Source of the DNA: CALWPV01 sp045632125
GTDB lineage: Bacteria; Bacillota; Clostridia; Lachnospirales; Bianqueaceae
Reading direction: 5' to 3'
DNA length: 64,000 nt
Assembly: GCA_045632125.1 (NCBI GenBank)
Contig: JAZQWC010000083.1
Location: 1 to 64,000, forward strand
Below the pieces are notes generated by a model that made no database searches, was not told the origin of the DNA, and saw only the letters and a list, made by a program, of their open reading frames with translations. Both the position numbers and the translations under genes were made by a program. Below are positions 51,969 to 61,344 of this stretch, piece after piece (the stretch's first letter is position 1; each line of letters starts with the position of its first letter).

Positions 51969-54900
51969 TTAACTAAGATCCGTCATATGCTTTTGTTTTC
52001 CACCGGTCAATCGACGGTTTCCATTAGCATCCAAGGCAGCGGCTCCATAAATTTCCGGCGATTTTAATATGCCCGCCGGCTTGAAGCGGTATTCATAGCT
52101 CCATAAATCGCCGGCACTCCGCCAAGAATTGGGGCTTTGATAAAAATACACACCGGGTGTATGATGCAGCTGAGCAAAACCATTTTGACGGGTTCCGTAC
52201 AAACAAAGCTGCACCAAATGCTCCCCTGCCTCAACTTTTACCTTCAACGAGTACGGCGAAAATGCGATAGGACCTACTTCTTCTCCATCCACCATTACTT
52301 TCACCAAACCGCCACGATACTGAGGTACACGTACGGTGAAATCACCTTCCGATTCCACCTTAAAGCTATACACAATATTACCGGTATAGAAAGGTAGTCC
52401 CTGACTCACAATGTCACCAAAGCTCAGCTTGCGTACCGGAGCAGTAATCAGTTTATTGGCACCGCTCACACGAACGCCAAAGTCACCCAACAAATAGAAG
52501 CATTCCAAGTTACTGCGGCGTCCGATAGGCACCGCGATCTCCAACAGGTTCTCGCCCTCTATCAGCTGCGGCAGCGCCACTGTTTCAATGCAGCGATCCA
52601 CATACCAGCCATCCACATCAGAAGCCACCGGCTGACCGTTTAGAACGATCTTCGCCATTGCCGCTTCCTCCAGCGCCAACTTGGCACCGCTCACTGCCAC
52701 TTCGCTTTCAATTCTAAATCGTAGCTGCAGACGGTCTTTAGCCACTTCCGGCGCGATCAAATAGGGCTGACACACCTCTTTCCGGCGCAGCGGAATTCCA
52801 AGCTTACCACGTACCACATTATCGATACGCAGCAGTTCCTCCGCCGAATAATACTCGCCTCCGTTAAAGGCATATTCTGCCATATCCAGCAGCAGCATGT
52901 TGGGCTCTTCCAACTTCACATCCACACGGTGCATCAGAATATCAGCCTCACCCTGCAGTGCCTCTGCTGCACCCGTTTCAGCCTCCAATCTTCCCGGCAC
53001 CATGCGCAACAGCATGCTGTCGTGCATATGCCATACGCGCTCGATCACAGTACAACCATTTTCGTAGCGGGCCGGCAGGGGCGCAATCTCACCAGTCAGA
53101 GTATCGTACAACTCCAAAGCATACTCGCCCTTCAAACTAAATCTCAATTTCAAAGCCGGATCTACATCGGGACACTCTGGATTCTTGCCATTGCATACAA
53201 ACAGCCATTTCTGGTCGCCGTCCTCGCGCAGCTGATACAAAAGGCTATCGGTCCGGCCGCCATCCGCTCTGCGGATATCGATCAAACGAACTTCTTCCAG
53301 CGCATTCAGAATTGCCGAATCATCAAAGCCGATTCGAATAGCTTTTTCGTACACTGCTTTGGCGGCGCTGGACTCTTCGGCATCGATGTAATCCGGGCTG
53401 TCGCCCAAAAAGATCACGCAGCCGCCTTCCTGCTGGAATGCCTCCAGGCGCGCCAGAGTGGTCGAACGCAGATTTCGAACAGGCGGAACAATGATTACAT
53501 CGTAGGCCATTTCTCCAACCTGAAGAGGATTTGACGCTTTCGGGCACTGCTCCGGCAGACGTGCTTCGCAAATATAGTCAAAATCGATACCGCCAAACAA
53601 CAAGGTCTCTGCCAAATGGGCAAACTGATAATCCATCTGCTGACGGGCGGCCATGGTCTGATCGGCAGGACCGTTGTAGAGCCAATACGATTCGATGGGA
53701 TGGATCACGCCGACTTTGGCTACGGCCTTACCACGGGTCATGGCGGTGTTTACACGGGCGAAGTGATCTTCCACCAATGAGAACTGATCCCACCAGGGAG
53801 ATTGATAATTGATACAAGCGGGATAATCGCGCTTCGCCTCGCCCTTCATGGTCATCCATGCCAAATGAGGTACGCGTACAGTTACACCCAGTGCTGCCTG
53901 CCAGTCACCCTGCAGCTTGTAACCGCGGAAGTCGTAGTCCCAACCGGTTACACCGTAGAGCTCACTGAGCATACCTTCAGCACCGGTTTGACGCACCATG
54001 GACTGGGTCTGTTTGGCAGTGGTGTATTCGTGGAAATCGCAGAGCATATCGATACCGGGAATGCCAAAATCGGGATAACAACGCATAGCATCGCCCACTA
54101 CCTGAGTTTGACTATCCAATGTGGGTTCGCCCATGACATGGCCGGTGAGCTTCAAGTTATTGTCTGTACACCACTGACCGATCTGATGGCAATAGGATGC
54201 CACGAAGAGGTCTGTCAACAGATTCTGATAGTTCCAGCGCGCTTTGGAAAGCTTACCATCGGGCAGTTCCCATAGAAGCTCCGGAACAATGTCTAACAGG
54301 TCACCTGCATACTGCTCCTGATACAACTGCGGCAATTTCTGAGTCCAGGGCAGGAACACATCCTTCTGCTCTCTAGCAAAACTTAAGGTGTCCTTAGGCG
54401 CAAACTGAGGCTCATCGGTAAAGATGGCAGGTACGATGCCGCCAAAGTATTCTCCAATGCCCTCTTTATACTTTTCATGGGTTTCCTGAATGAATTCTTG
54501 AATCGCTTCAGGGCGCAGGGTATCCACATAGGCCTGATTGTTAAACCATGGATCCGCAGTGGCATGTTCCATGTAAGCATACCATTTGATACCTTCGGCT
54601 TTTTCTTTTTCACCGATGCGCTTGGAAGACTTCAGACAACCATTTTCATCTAATACAATATCGTATACGGCCAACAGTGCGCCGTTATCCTGACGCTGAC
54701 TTTCCTGACCACGACCGGCTTCGGGTTTGTGACTTTGATAGGGTCTGTCTTCTGTATAAGGATTTACCGTCAACATCAAAGTCTTTCTGGCATTTTCCGG
54801 TTTACCGGCAGTTACACGACCGCCTGCAGTACCGGAGGGCCAACGATCTTCGTCATAAAGCCAGGCCAACATTTCTTCTTTTTCAGCTACGTCAACACAG

Positions 54901-55133
54901 AACTTAACAAAATCCATAAATTCATCGTTAAGATAGGGCGTATCCATACCGGTTCGAACATGCATATGAAAACCGCCCAGACCCATCTTTTTGAAAATAT
55001 GGATCTGTCGCAGCAGTTCCTCTTTAGACAGTTTTCCATTCCATGCCCAGAAGGGAGTACCGCGATACTCGCTGGTGGGATTTTGAAAGAGCTCTTTACT
55101 GAGTGTTATCTCTTGATTTTTCGGATATAACAT
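51969..55133 (-). CDS. Large glycoside hydrolase, GH106 alpha-L-rhamnosidase-like
   Basis: This is a 1054-residue predicted glycosidase. The N-terminal FWAWNGKLSKEELLRQIHIFKKMGLGGFHMHVRTGMDTPYL followed by WLYDEDRWPSGTAGG is typical of the GH106-type (glyco_hydro_106) family. TGHVMGEPTLDSQTQVVGDAMRCY and the central catalytic barrel to about residue 600 fit too. Beta-sandwich domains fill the C-terminal part. No signal peptide is present, so it probably works on imported rhamnosides. AAGGAG lies before the ATG. It is divergent from the XRE gene; the region between holds a TATAAT at 55159-55164 on the minus strand without a clear -35. Confidence 0.82.
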   Translation of the reverse strand: MLYPKNQEITLSKELFQNPTSEYRGTPFWAWNGKLSKEELLRQIHIFKKMGLGGFHMHVRTGMDTPYLNDEFMDFVKFCVDVAEKEEMLAWLYDEDRWPSGTAGGRVTAGKPENARKTLMLTVNPYTEDRPYQSHKPEAGRGQESQRQDNGALLAVYDIVLDENGCLKSSKRIGEKEKAEGIKWYAYMEHATADPWFNNQAYVDTLRPEAIQEFIQETHEKYKEGIGEYFGGIVPAIFTDEPQFAPKDTLSFAREQKDVFLPWTQKLPQLYQEQYAGDLLDIVPELLWELPDGKLSKARWNYQNLLTDLFVASYCHQIGQWCTDNNLKLTGHVMGEPTLDSQTQVVGDAMRCYPDFGIPGIDMLCDFHEYTTAKQTQSMVRQTGAEGMLSELYGVTGWDYDFRGYKLQGDWQAALGVTVRVPHLAWMTMKGEAKRDYPACINYQSPWWDQFSLVEDHFARVNTAMTRGKAVAKVGVIHPIESYWLYNGPADQTMAARQQMDYQFAHLAETLLFGGIDFDYICEARLPEQCPKASNPLQVGEMAYDVIIVPPVRNLRSTTLARLEAFQQEGGCVIFLGDSPDYIDAEESSAAKAVYEKAIRIGFDDSAILNALEEVRLIDIRRADGGRTDSLLYQLREDGDQKWLFVCNGKNPECPDVDPALKLRFSLKGEYALELYDTLTGEIAPLPARYENGCTVIERVWHMHDSMLLRMVPGRLEAETGAAEALQGEADILMHRVDVKLEEPNMLLLDMAEYAFNGGEYYSAEELLRIDNVVRGKLGIPLRRKEVCQPYLIAPEVAKDRLQLRFRIESEVAVSGAKLALEEAAMAKIVLNGQPVASDVDGWYVDRCIETVALPQLIEGENLLEIAVPIGRRSNLECFYLLGDFGVRVSGANKLITAPVRKLSFGDIVSQGLPFYTGNIVYSFKVESEGDFTVRVPQYRGGLVKVMVDGEEVGPIAFSPYSLKVKVEAGEHLVQLCLYGTRQNGFAQLHHTPGVYFYQSPNSWRSAGDLWSYEYRFKPAGILKSPEIYGAAALDANGNRRLTGGKQKHMTDLS

Positions 55134-55254
55134 CTGCTTCCTCTCCTTTGTATGGTGAATTATATACGATTTCTTAAAAATATAAACAAATCGTTAATTA
55201 TATTCATATCGGTTATATTCATGTTTTTATAAGTAAATAATGATAGTATACGCG

Positions 55255-55267
55255 TAACATAATGTTA
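55255..55267. promoter_or_regulatory. Operator candidate before the XRE gene
   Basis: A perfect inverted repeat TAACAT-A-ATGTTA lies 25 bp before the XRE start codon and just after TAGTAT (55244-55249), a possible -10. XRE proteins often autoregulate from such sites. A second symmetric pair, ACGATTT/AAATCGT (about 55167-55195), lies nearer the glycosidase. Confidence 0.45.
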
Positions 55268-55292
55268 ATTTTAATCAGAAAGGTGTTATGTT

Positions 55293-55655
55293 ATGAGTAC
55301 TTATAAGAAAAGTTTTGGTTCTTTCGGTTCGCGCTTAGCTGATCTGCGTGAACAACGTAATTTGTTAGGCAAAGATGTTGCTGCCGCTCTTCATTTATCT
55401 TCTCAAGCATATTCTCAGTATGAAAATGATCGCAGAACACCCGATTTAGAAACTGCACTGCGCCTCGCTCAATATTACGATGTAACTCTTGAGTATTTGA
55501 TTGCAGGCGAAGGTCTTTTCGAGACCGGTATCCGTCCTCATTTGAATGATTCTGTTACCAATTTACCACCTGAAGCCATTGATGAGCTTTTAATCTTCTT
55601 CGATTATTTGCGTTACAAGTATAAATCTGATGGTCTATACACCTCTCAGGAATGA
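55293..55655 (+). CDS. XRE-family HTH regulator
   Basis: This 120-residue protein has a Cro/C1 helix-turn-helix at residues 12-70 (FGSRLADLREQRNLLGKDVAAALHLSSQAYSQYENDRRTPDLETALRLAQYYDVTLEYLIAG) and a short C-terminal helix region (LPPEAIDELLIFFDYLRYKYKS). GAAAGGTG precedes the ATG. The terminator overlaps its last codons. It is divergent from the large glycosidase, so it may repress it, and it has a palindrome in its own leader. Confidence 0.9.
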   Translation: MSTYKKSFGSFGSRLADLREQRNLLGKDVAAALHLSSQAYSQYENDRRTPDLETALRLAQYYDVTLEYLIAGEGLFETGIRPHLNDSVTNLPPEAIDELLIFFDYLRYKYKSDGLYTSQE

Positions 55656-55667
55656 GAGGTGTTTTCT
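55639..55667 (+). terminator. Terminator overlapping the end of the XRE gene
   Basis: ACACCTCTCA-GGAA-TGAGAGGTGT is followed by TTTTC. The XRE stop codon is the first TGA of the right arm. Confidence 0.85.
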
Positions 55668-56461
55668 TACTTTCTTGCCAGCTGTAGATCGATCACATCG
55701 TAAATATGCATCTCGCCGCCGTGCCGCTTGATCGTTTGCTCGATTTCATCAAAGAACTTCCTGCGTGTTGATTCCTCAATGACAATATGATCCGAATAGG
55801 TACCCAAAAGTGTAATGTATTCCTTTGCAGAAAAAGTACGAATTCTCTGATACATTGCATACTCAATATCAACAAAACCGTATTTGGCCGCAATTTCAGC
55901 ACGAACCAACGCATCCTCCTCTGTATAAGCCTTTGGAACCGAAGGCTTTTTATTATGGAAAGGATAATAATACTTTTCATACACCTTCTGGATTTCCTCA
56001 GTCATAGCAGGATTACTTTGATCCGGATGCGGATGATTGGCAAACCTTGCAAAAGCCCCTCCGGATTTCAGCATATGATAGACCTTTGTGTATCCGATTT
56101 CCTCTGGAACCCAGTGAAAGGCCGAAGCAGAATACACAAGGTCATACGCATTCTCCTCGTAATCTCGATTTTCAAACTTATCGGTAATTACTGAAAACTT
56201 AGAAAAATCACAAAACTTTTCGCGGCACAGTTGAGAAAAATGCTCTCCGTATTCTACTGCAGTCAGTTCACAACCAGTCTGTAGAATTGGTAAGGTAGCC
56301 TGTCCTCCACCAATGCCTACTTCCAGTACACGGCTTGACTCGTCAATAGAACGATATTGAAACAGCTTCTGATACAGCTCCGCCACATATCCCGGTCGAA
56401 ACTTCTCGTAAGTAGAAGCCACCGTATCAAAAGTCCATTCCAGTCCTTTCATAACCGCCAT
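55667..56461 (-). CDS. Class I SAM-dependent methyltransferase
   Basis: This 264-residue methyltransferase has a Rossmann fold. Motif I is VLEVGIGGGQATLPIL, with the acidic residue at the end of beta2 in LTAVEYGE and AYDLVYSASAFHWV as motif IV. The N terminus FDTVASTYEKFRPGYVAELYQKLF is typical of the YafE/Tam group acting on small molecules. Its start lies 2 bp after the aldo-keto reductase stop, without a good ribosome binding site, so it may be translated by coupling; a second ATG at 56452 is possible. The substrate is unknown. Confidence 0.85.
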   Translation of the reverse strand: MAVMKGLEWTFDTVASTYEKFRPGYVAELYQKLFQYRSIDESSRVLEVGIGGGQATLPILQTGCELTAVEYGEHFSQLCREKFCDFSKFSVITDKFENRDYEENAYDLVYSASAFHWVPEEIGYTKVYHMLKSGGAFARFANHPHPDQSNPAMTEEIQKVYEKYYYPFHNKKPSVPKAYTEEDALVRAEIAAKYGFVDIEYAMYQRIRTFSAKEYITLLGTYSDHIVIEESTRRKFFDEIEQTIKRHGGEMHIYDVIDLQLARK

Positions 56462-56463
56462 GC

Positions 56464-57300
56464 TTAATCACCCAAACAAGTAATATGACCAAATGATTTC
56501 AGCTGCTCCATATCTTCTTCCGAAATTTCAAAATCTACAGCTGCATTCTCCACCATATATTCCTCATGAGTTGTCTTCGGCAACGGCAAAGTACCCAACT
56601 GCAGATCAAACCGAATGCCTAACTGCGGAATGGACACGCCATATTTTTCTGCCATGGCTACCACCACCGGGTTCTCACGGAGTTTTCCGGTGGCATTGGG
56701 TGAATATGCCTCAACCAAAATATCATTAGCTTGGCAGTAATCCACTAGATCCTTCGGATAATATCCAATGTGCACTTTGATCTGATTCACCTGCGGTTTG
56801 ATCTCCGCATGATCCAACAGATTCTGAATGTCATGAATCTCGAAGTTCGATACACCAATAGAACGGCATTTTCCTTCTTTATATAATCTCTCTATGACGC
56901 CCCACACCGTCAAATTTTCTTCATAATAAGTCTTTGTTGTTTTTTCAACGATCTCCTCCCATGCCTTTGGTGCATGGATCAGCAACAAATCCACATAATC
57001 CACACCTAAACGCTCCAATGACTCATTGAAAATACGCTCCACTTCAATCGGATCTTTCACACGATCCGGCACCTTGGTGGTCACAAAAATATCTTCCCGA
57101 GGCACATTACTGCCGGCAATTCCACGGCCTACACCTGCTTCATTACGATAGATCACCGCCGTATCAATATGGCGATAGCCCACTTTCAAAGCAGACAACA
57201 CCGAAGCCTCTGCCACCTCATCGGGAATCTGCCATGTGCCCAAAGAAAGCTTCGGAATCTCCACACCATTATTCATAACAAAAGTTTCATTTAATACCAT
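56464..57300 (-). CDS. Aldo/keto reductase
   Basis: This is a 278-residue NAD(P)H-dependent TIM-barrel reductase. HIDTAVIYRNEAGVGRGI carries the catalytic Asp and Tyr, TTKVP the Lys, and LLLIHAP the His. IGVSNFEIHDIQNLL is also characteristic. The length is normal. I chose ATG 57300, as GGAGG lies 9 nt upstream; the ATG three codons earlier overlaps it. It sits 14 bp after the VanX-like dipeptidase and is followed by the methyltransferase. Substrate not predictable. Confidence 0.92.
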   Translation of the reverse strand: MVLNETFVMNNGVEIPKLSLGTWQIPDEVAEASVLSALKVGYRHIDTAVIYRNEAGVGRGIAGSNVPREDIFVTTKVPDRVKDPIEVERIFNESLERLGVDYVDLLLIHAPKAWEEIVEKTTKTYYEENLTVWGVIERLYKEGKCRSIGVSNFEIHDIQNLLDHAEIKPQVNQIKVHIGYYPKDLVDYCQANDILVEAYSPNATGKLRENPVVVAMAEKYGVSIPQLGIRFDLQLGTLPLPKTTHEEYMVENAAVDFEISEEDMEQLKSFGHITCLGD

Positions 57301-57314
57301 AGCTTTCATCCTCC

Positions 57315-57854
57315 TTATTTCTCGGGCATAAATTCCCGTTCCACTTCATAACGCACTTGATCGATGAAGTGCCACCATTCTGAATTGATGCCACGAAAGC
57401 CCGCTTCCACCATCAGACCTTCCAGCCATTCTTTATTGGCAAGCGCTTCCTCGTCGTGACAGTCCTCCAAATAGTAGATCGCATCGAACTCTGAAGGCAT
57501 TTTAATGTCTTGTCCGTTGACATCTACAATGGTCACATCCACACAGTTACCGCGACTGTGATTGGAACAGCCATTATAGGGATTCGCAACAAAATCATTA
57601 TCCGGCCTGGCCTCCCATAAAATAAACTGTGATGCCACCGGACGAAAGGCATCCCATATCTTCAAACTGCAACCCTGCTGACGCAGCTTCTCTTGTACCT
57701 GTGCCAGTTTCTTCACTGTTCCATAGCGAAGCCAAGCCTCACTAAAGTGGTAGAATGGTTTACCAATGAAATTATCGGATGTAGCGTACTTCATATCCAC
57801 CACAATATCAGGAATATAGTCGGTTACCCTTACAAAGGTTTCGTCTAACTGCAT
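57315..57854 (-). CDS. M15 family D-Ala-D-Ala dipeptidase (VanX/DdpX-like)
   Basis: This is a 179-residue zinc dipeptidase. CSNHSRGNCVDVTIVD holds the SxHxxGxxxD-type metal motif, and INSEWWHF holds the catalytic Glu and zinc His. DMKYATSDNFIGKPFYHFSEAWLRYGTVKKLAQVQEKL is VanX-typical. It hydrolyses D-Ala-D-Ala or related dipeptides in the cytoplasm. The ATG at 57854 follows a near-perfect GAGGTGATT site that lies in the end of the isochorismatase gene. No vanH, vanA or vanRS is nearby, so this is more likely wall-peptide catabolism than glycopeptide resistance. Confidence 0.9.
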   Translation of the reverse strand: MQLDETFVRVTDYIPDIVVDMKYATSDNFIGKPFYHFSEAWLRYGTVKKLAQVQEKLRQQGCSLKIWDAFRPVASQFILWEARPDNDFVANPYNGCSNHSRGNCVDVTIVDVNGQDIKMPSEFDAIYYLEDCHDEEALANKEWLEGLMVEAGFRGINSEWWHFIDQVRYEVEREFMPEK

Positions 57855-57856
57855 AT

Positions 57857-58357
57857 TTAAATCACCTCTACCTGGCACATCTGCATCGTTTTCAAGGCAG
57901 CTTCGTGACTTTCCACCGTAACGCCTGCACAGCAGACAGAGTCAACCTTCACCACTGCTTCCGGAAAAGTAGCTTTGATGATCAATGCATTGGATACCAC
58001 ACAAATATCGGTGCAAAGGCCTACCAGTTCGACCTCTTCAAGCTTTTCCTCTTTCCAATTAGGCCAGCCAAAATTGGGTTTATCAATAATTTTACATCCT
58101 TCCACATAAAGACCATCGGCAATTTCCCACCCTTTTGTCCCCTGAATACAGTGTTTGACTGGAAGTTTCGTTCCTTCCATAGTCTCCAGATAGTTTTCCT
58201 GATGTGTATCTCTGGTAAAAATGATTTCATCGCCTCGCGATACATATTCGTCGATCTTTTCTTTGACCTTAGGTACTATGGCAACAGCCTCTGCCGTTCC
58301 CAACGCCATATCGATGAAGTCATTTTGCATATCAATTACAATGAGTGTTTTCTTCAT
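57857..58357 (-). CDS. Isochorismatase/nicotinamidase-family cysteine hydrolase
   Basis: This 166-residue cysteine hydrolase is most like nicotinamidase (nicotinamide to nicotinate). The catalytic triad is seen as Asp9 in VIDMQNDF, a Lys in the KLPVKHC or DKPNFGW region, and Cys in CTDICVVSNAL. The cis-peptide motif normally before the Cys is LVGLCTD. The length is normal. It is the first gene of a four-gene run with the dipeptidase, reductase and methyltransferase. The promoter at 58428-58455 precedes it. Confidence 0.87.
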   Translation of the reverse strand: MKKTLIVIDMQNDFIDMALGTAEAVAIVPKVKEKIDEYVSRGDEIIFTRDTHQENYLETMEGTKLPVKHCIQGTKGWEIADGLYVEGCKIIDKPNFGWPNWKEEKLEEVELVGLCTDICVVSNALIIKATFPEAVVKVDSVCCAGVTVESHEAALKTMQMCQVEVI

Positions 58358-58427
58358 TATTATACCCTTCTTACTGCTTTGGCAAATGCCGTTTTAAGTA
58401 CTTCTTACTCAAAAGTTTGTTTAAATA

Positions 58428-58455
58428 ATTATACCACAATCTATTTTCCAGTAAA
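58428..58455 (-). promoter_or_regulatory. Promoter of the isochorismatase-dipeptidase run
   Basis: Minus strand: -35 TTTACT (58450-58455), a 16-bp spacer, and perfect -10 TATAAT (58428-58433). Confidence 0.65.
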
Positions 58456-58495
58456 GGTATAAAATGCGCTTTCTCAAATGTAACTATATGTTTAT

Positions 58496-58534
58496 TAAAC
58501 GCAAAAGAGCAACTGCTTATGCCGCTGCTCTTTT
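58496..58534 (-). terminator. Terminator after the second MATE gene
   Basis: AAAAGAGCA/TGCTCTTTT arms (58526-58534 and 58503-58511 on the minus strand) around a 14-nt loop are followed by GCGTTTAAT, shortly after the MATE stop. Confidence 0.65.
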
Positions 58535-58554
58535 ACTATGTTTTTATTTTTACC

Positions 58555-59892
58555 TTATTCAGTTGTGATAATCATACTACAATGGGTTTTGTAAAGCTTT
58601 AACAGATAAATTGCTGCCACCGTCATTGTTACTACTTCCGCCGAAAGAATCGCCCACCAAACACCTTTACCGCCAAGAAATAACGGAAAAATCATTAAAA
58701 AGCCACCATTCAAAAGGATTCCTCGAAGTAATGAAATAATGGTTGCCATTTTGGGGCTCTGCACTGCTTGCAAAAAATAGACAGCAAACATACAAAAAGC
58801 CTGAGGAATATATGAAAGCGAAAACACTCTCATAATAAAAGGAGTTACTTCTTCAACCTCCGGCGTCATTTTCATAAAAATGCTTACCACTTCTATCGGA
58901 ATTGCAATACTAATTCCCGCAAACAATGTGCTAAAAAACACTGCATTTTTTATACCCAGCTTCCCAACTTTCCAGCTTCGATTTAGGTTACCAGCACCAA
59001 AATTCGTTGCTGCAATAGGCTGCACTGCCTGTCCTATTCCAGAAAAAATGCTAGTAAACAAGGCCGATACAGTACCAAGAACACCGTACACAGCCAAAGA
59101 TGCACTGCCGGCATATTTCATAATTTGATTATTAGCAATAAAGGATACAGCAATCACAGCTAAGGCACCAATTCCCGAACCAAAACCGGTTACTACGATT
59201 TTTTTGAATGCCAAAGTCCAAGCATAAGGTTTCACCAAACGGAAGGATGTCTTTTTCAACAGCAGAAATGCTGCCATTAATCCTGCCTGTACCACTGATC
59301 CCAAAGCTGTTGCAATACCGGCACCTTCCATTCCCATATTCAAAGGGAATACGAATAGCCAGTCTCCAATAATATTAATAACTCCACCAATTAGTGTGGC
59401 GTATAAAACAAATCGCGGGTAACCATCCGATCGAATATAACATCCTAGAAAAGTAGTAAGTACAAATGATGGTAAAGTGGCAAAAATCCATAATCCATAA
59501 TCCATTGCGTACGGTAGTAGTACATCATCTGCACCACATAGACGATAAAATGGTTCCTGAAATACCCATCCACCAATCCATGCAATCAAAGTCAATACCG
59601 CAACAAGAACAATCGATGCTGAAAAGAAGGCATTCCCCTTCTCTTTATTTCCTTCGCCTCCTGCTCGATTCCGTAATACCGAACCACCAATACCACACAG
59701 AAGCGCAATAAAATTAGCTATAAAGAAAATAGGAAGTACCAACGAGCATGCTGCTGTTCCATCAGGTCCAACTCCCTGTCCAATTGCAATCGTATCGATT
59801 AAGCTATAGGTAGCCACTGCAACAGCGCTGCTGATAGCCGGAACCAAAAAATAATAAAACAGTCTTCTTATATCGTCTTTAAGTAAATTCAT
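58555..59892 (-). CDS. MATE-family efflux transporter (second)
   Basis: This is a 445-residue, 12-helix MATE antiporter, distinct from the one at 32446-33912. Typical blocks are YSLIDTIAIGQGVGPDGTAACSLVLPIFFIANFIALLCGIGGSVL, GIGQAVQPIAATNFGAGNLNRSWKVGK, and FFLQAVQSPKMATIISLLRGILLNG. It probably exports cationic or hydrophobic compounds. It has its own terminator and lies 45 bp after the kinase-fold gene. The substrate is unknown. Confidence 0.92.
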   Translation of the reverse strand: MNLLKDDIRRLFYYFLVPAISSAVAVATYSLIDTIAIGQGVGPDGTAACSLVLPIFFIANFIALLCGIGGSVLRNRAGGEGNKEKGNAFFSASIVLVAVLTLIAWIGGWVFQEPFYRLCGADDVLLPYAMDYGLWIFATLPSFVLTTFLGCYIRSDGYPRFVLYATLIGGVINIIGDWLFVFPLNMGMEGAGIATALGSVVQAGLMAAFLLLKKTSFRLVKPYAWTLAFKKIVVTGFGSGIGALAVIAVSFIANNQIMKYAGSASLAVYGVLGTVSALFTSIFSGIGQAVQPIAATNFGAGNLNRSWKVGKLGIKNAVFFSTLFAGISIAIPIEVVSIFMKMTPEVEEVTPFIMRVFSLSYIPQAFCMFAVYFLQAVQSPKMATIISLLRGILLNGGFLMIFPLFLGGKGVWWAILSAEVVTMTVAAIYLLKLYKTHCSMIITTE

Positions 59893-59937
59893 TTCCCATA
59901 TCTCTTTTTCTCAAAGTTTACTTTTATGAGTATTATA

Positions 59938-60837
59938 TCATAAAGCCTCTTTCCATTCATTCCAAAACTCTGCAAATGTTAAATACCGTTCATTTCTGTC
60001 AGGACTAACAGCTTTAATCGCAACCCTGTAGGCTTCTTCACTTAATTGCCACTTGTTAATGGAACATGGGAGAAATTGATTGTTATTATATCTTTGCTGA
60101 ATTTCTTCTTCTGAAAATTCTCCAAAAAAATCAAAAATCAATGCACCCAATGTGAAAATGTTCGTCTGCTCATCAATGATGCAGCCTTGCATGTACTCCT
60201 CCGGTGCCTTCAGTCTCTTTGTTCCGAACCAGTCAGCACCTTTGTCATTGATAACGGGCGCTTTTTCAAACAGATCTATATCACAGATGGTTGTTACATC
60301 ATTTTGAAAATCATACAGGATACTTCCGTCATAGAAATCCACAGCAACATAGCCTTGCTGATTTGCATTCTGTAAAAATGAAAACATAACATCTACCGCT
60401 TTCAGCTTTTTGCTGACAGCTAGCTCTTTGAATTTCACCTTTGGGCTTTTAATCGTTGGATCTTTTCCGTATTGCTCAAAGTTCCAATGATCAAATAGGC
60501 ATTCTCCTTCAGCCCATTCGAATACCACAACATAGAATTCCTTGTACTCATATTCTTCAACAATTTTTATCAAATTGGAATGAGCTAAATCATAATACAA
60601 TTGAACCGCCTTTTTTAGTAGCTCAATGGATTCCTTCGGTGATATTTCCTCTTTTACTGTACCGACTCCTGCAATTTTACAAAAGTATTTTCGTTCACCA
60701 TCTTCCATTCCAAAACAAATGCAACCGGAGCCGGTTTCATCGACTACTGAAAAAGCTGTGCCGTATTTTTTCAGCCAAGTGAAATCCCGCGGTCTCTTCA
60801 GTTTGAATTCGATAGAATCTAATTTACCAATAAACAT
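59938..60837 (-). CDS. Protein-kinase-fold protein with divergent catalytic motifs
   Basis: This is a 299-residue Ser/Thr kinase-like protein. The N lobe has YFCKIAG with a candidate ATP-binding Lys and HSNLIKI. The catalytic loop reads GYVAVDFYDGSILYD, where HRD is replaced by VDF and the usual Asn by Ser. The metal motif DFG is replaced by DID in TICDIDLF. LKAPEEYMQG is the APE motif, and the ending AVSPDRNERYLTFAEFWNEW is kinase-like. There is no membrane segment. It may be active or a pseudokinase. It lies among GNAT genes without an obvious partner. Confidence 0.75.
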   Translation of the reverse strand: MFIGKLDSIEFKLKRPRDFTWLKKYGTAFSVVDETGSGCICFGMEDGERKYFCKIAGVGTVKEEISPKESIELLKKAVQLYYDLAHSNLIKIVEEYEYKEFYVVVFEWAEGECLFDHWNFEQYGKDPTIKSPKVKFKELAVSKKLKAVDVMFSFLQNANQQGYVAVDFYDGSILYDFQNDVTTICDIDLFEKAPVINDKGADWFGTKRLKAPEEYMQGCIIDEQTNIFTLGALIFDFFGEFSEEEIQQRYNNNQFLPCSINKWQLSEEAYRVAIKAVSPDRNERYLTFAEFWNEWKEAL

Positions 60838-60858
60838 TGTTTTACCCTTCTACGAATT

Positions 60859-61305
60859 TCATCTATGAATATACATTCTTGTTAGATCCGGCTCTCCGTC
60901 ACCTTGTACCATGCACAGGAACTCCCATCCATATCTTTCATAGAAACCGGTATGATCCGTAACCAGATATGCAGGTGAAATGCCTTTATTTCTTAAATCT
61001 TCCACAGCCATATTCAACAGATTGCCGGCAATACCCTGACATCGGTACTGTTCCTCCGTATAAACCGCGCAAACATTAGGAGTCAGATCTTTTCTATCAT
61101 GAAAGTCATTTTCAATCACGCCTAAGCCCCCAATAATCTGGTCTCCATCTAAACATAAAAACCATCCGTACTCGGTTTGTTTACTCAAATATGCTTCCAT
61201 GCATTCCAAATATGCTTCTTTGGGAACTCTCCACTTGCTATGAAACCAACTTGCTGCCTGATCCATATACTCAGGTTTTTCTTTTAAAGTAACATATTGA
61301 TACAT
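60859..61305 (-). CDS. GNAT N-acetyltransferase
   Basis: This 148-residue acetyltransferase has the acetyl-CoA pyrophosphate-binding loop in YRCQGIAGNLLNMAVEDLR and the C-terminal motif HTGFYERYGWEFLC. GAGGAG lies 10 nt before the ATG. The gene is 21 bp upstream of the kinase-like gene. The acceptor substrate (drug, amino acid or protein) cannot be told. Confidence 0.87.
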   Translation of the reverse strand: MYQYVTLKEKPEYMDQAASWFHSKWRVPKEAYLECMEAYLSKQTEYGWFLCLDGDQIIGGLGVIENDFHDRKDLTPNVCAVYTEEQYRCQGIAGNLLNMAVEDLRNKGISPAYLVTDHTGFYERYGWEFLCMVQGDGEPDLTRMYIHR

Positions 61306-61344
61306 TTTGCACTTTCTCCTCTCGCTATTTTGACTTAAGATGCC

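Noticed and set aside
57315..57854. VanX-like gene as glycopeptide resistance
   Set aside because: No vanH, vanA, vanR or vanS is present, and stand-alone D-Ala-D-Ala dipeptidases are common in wall-peptide catabolism.
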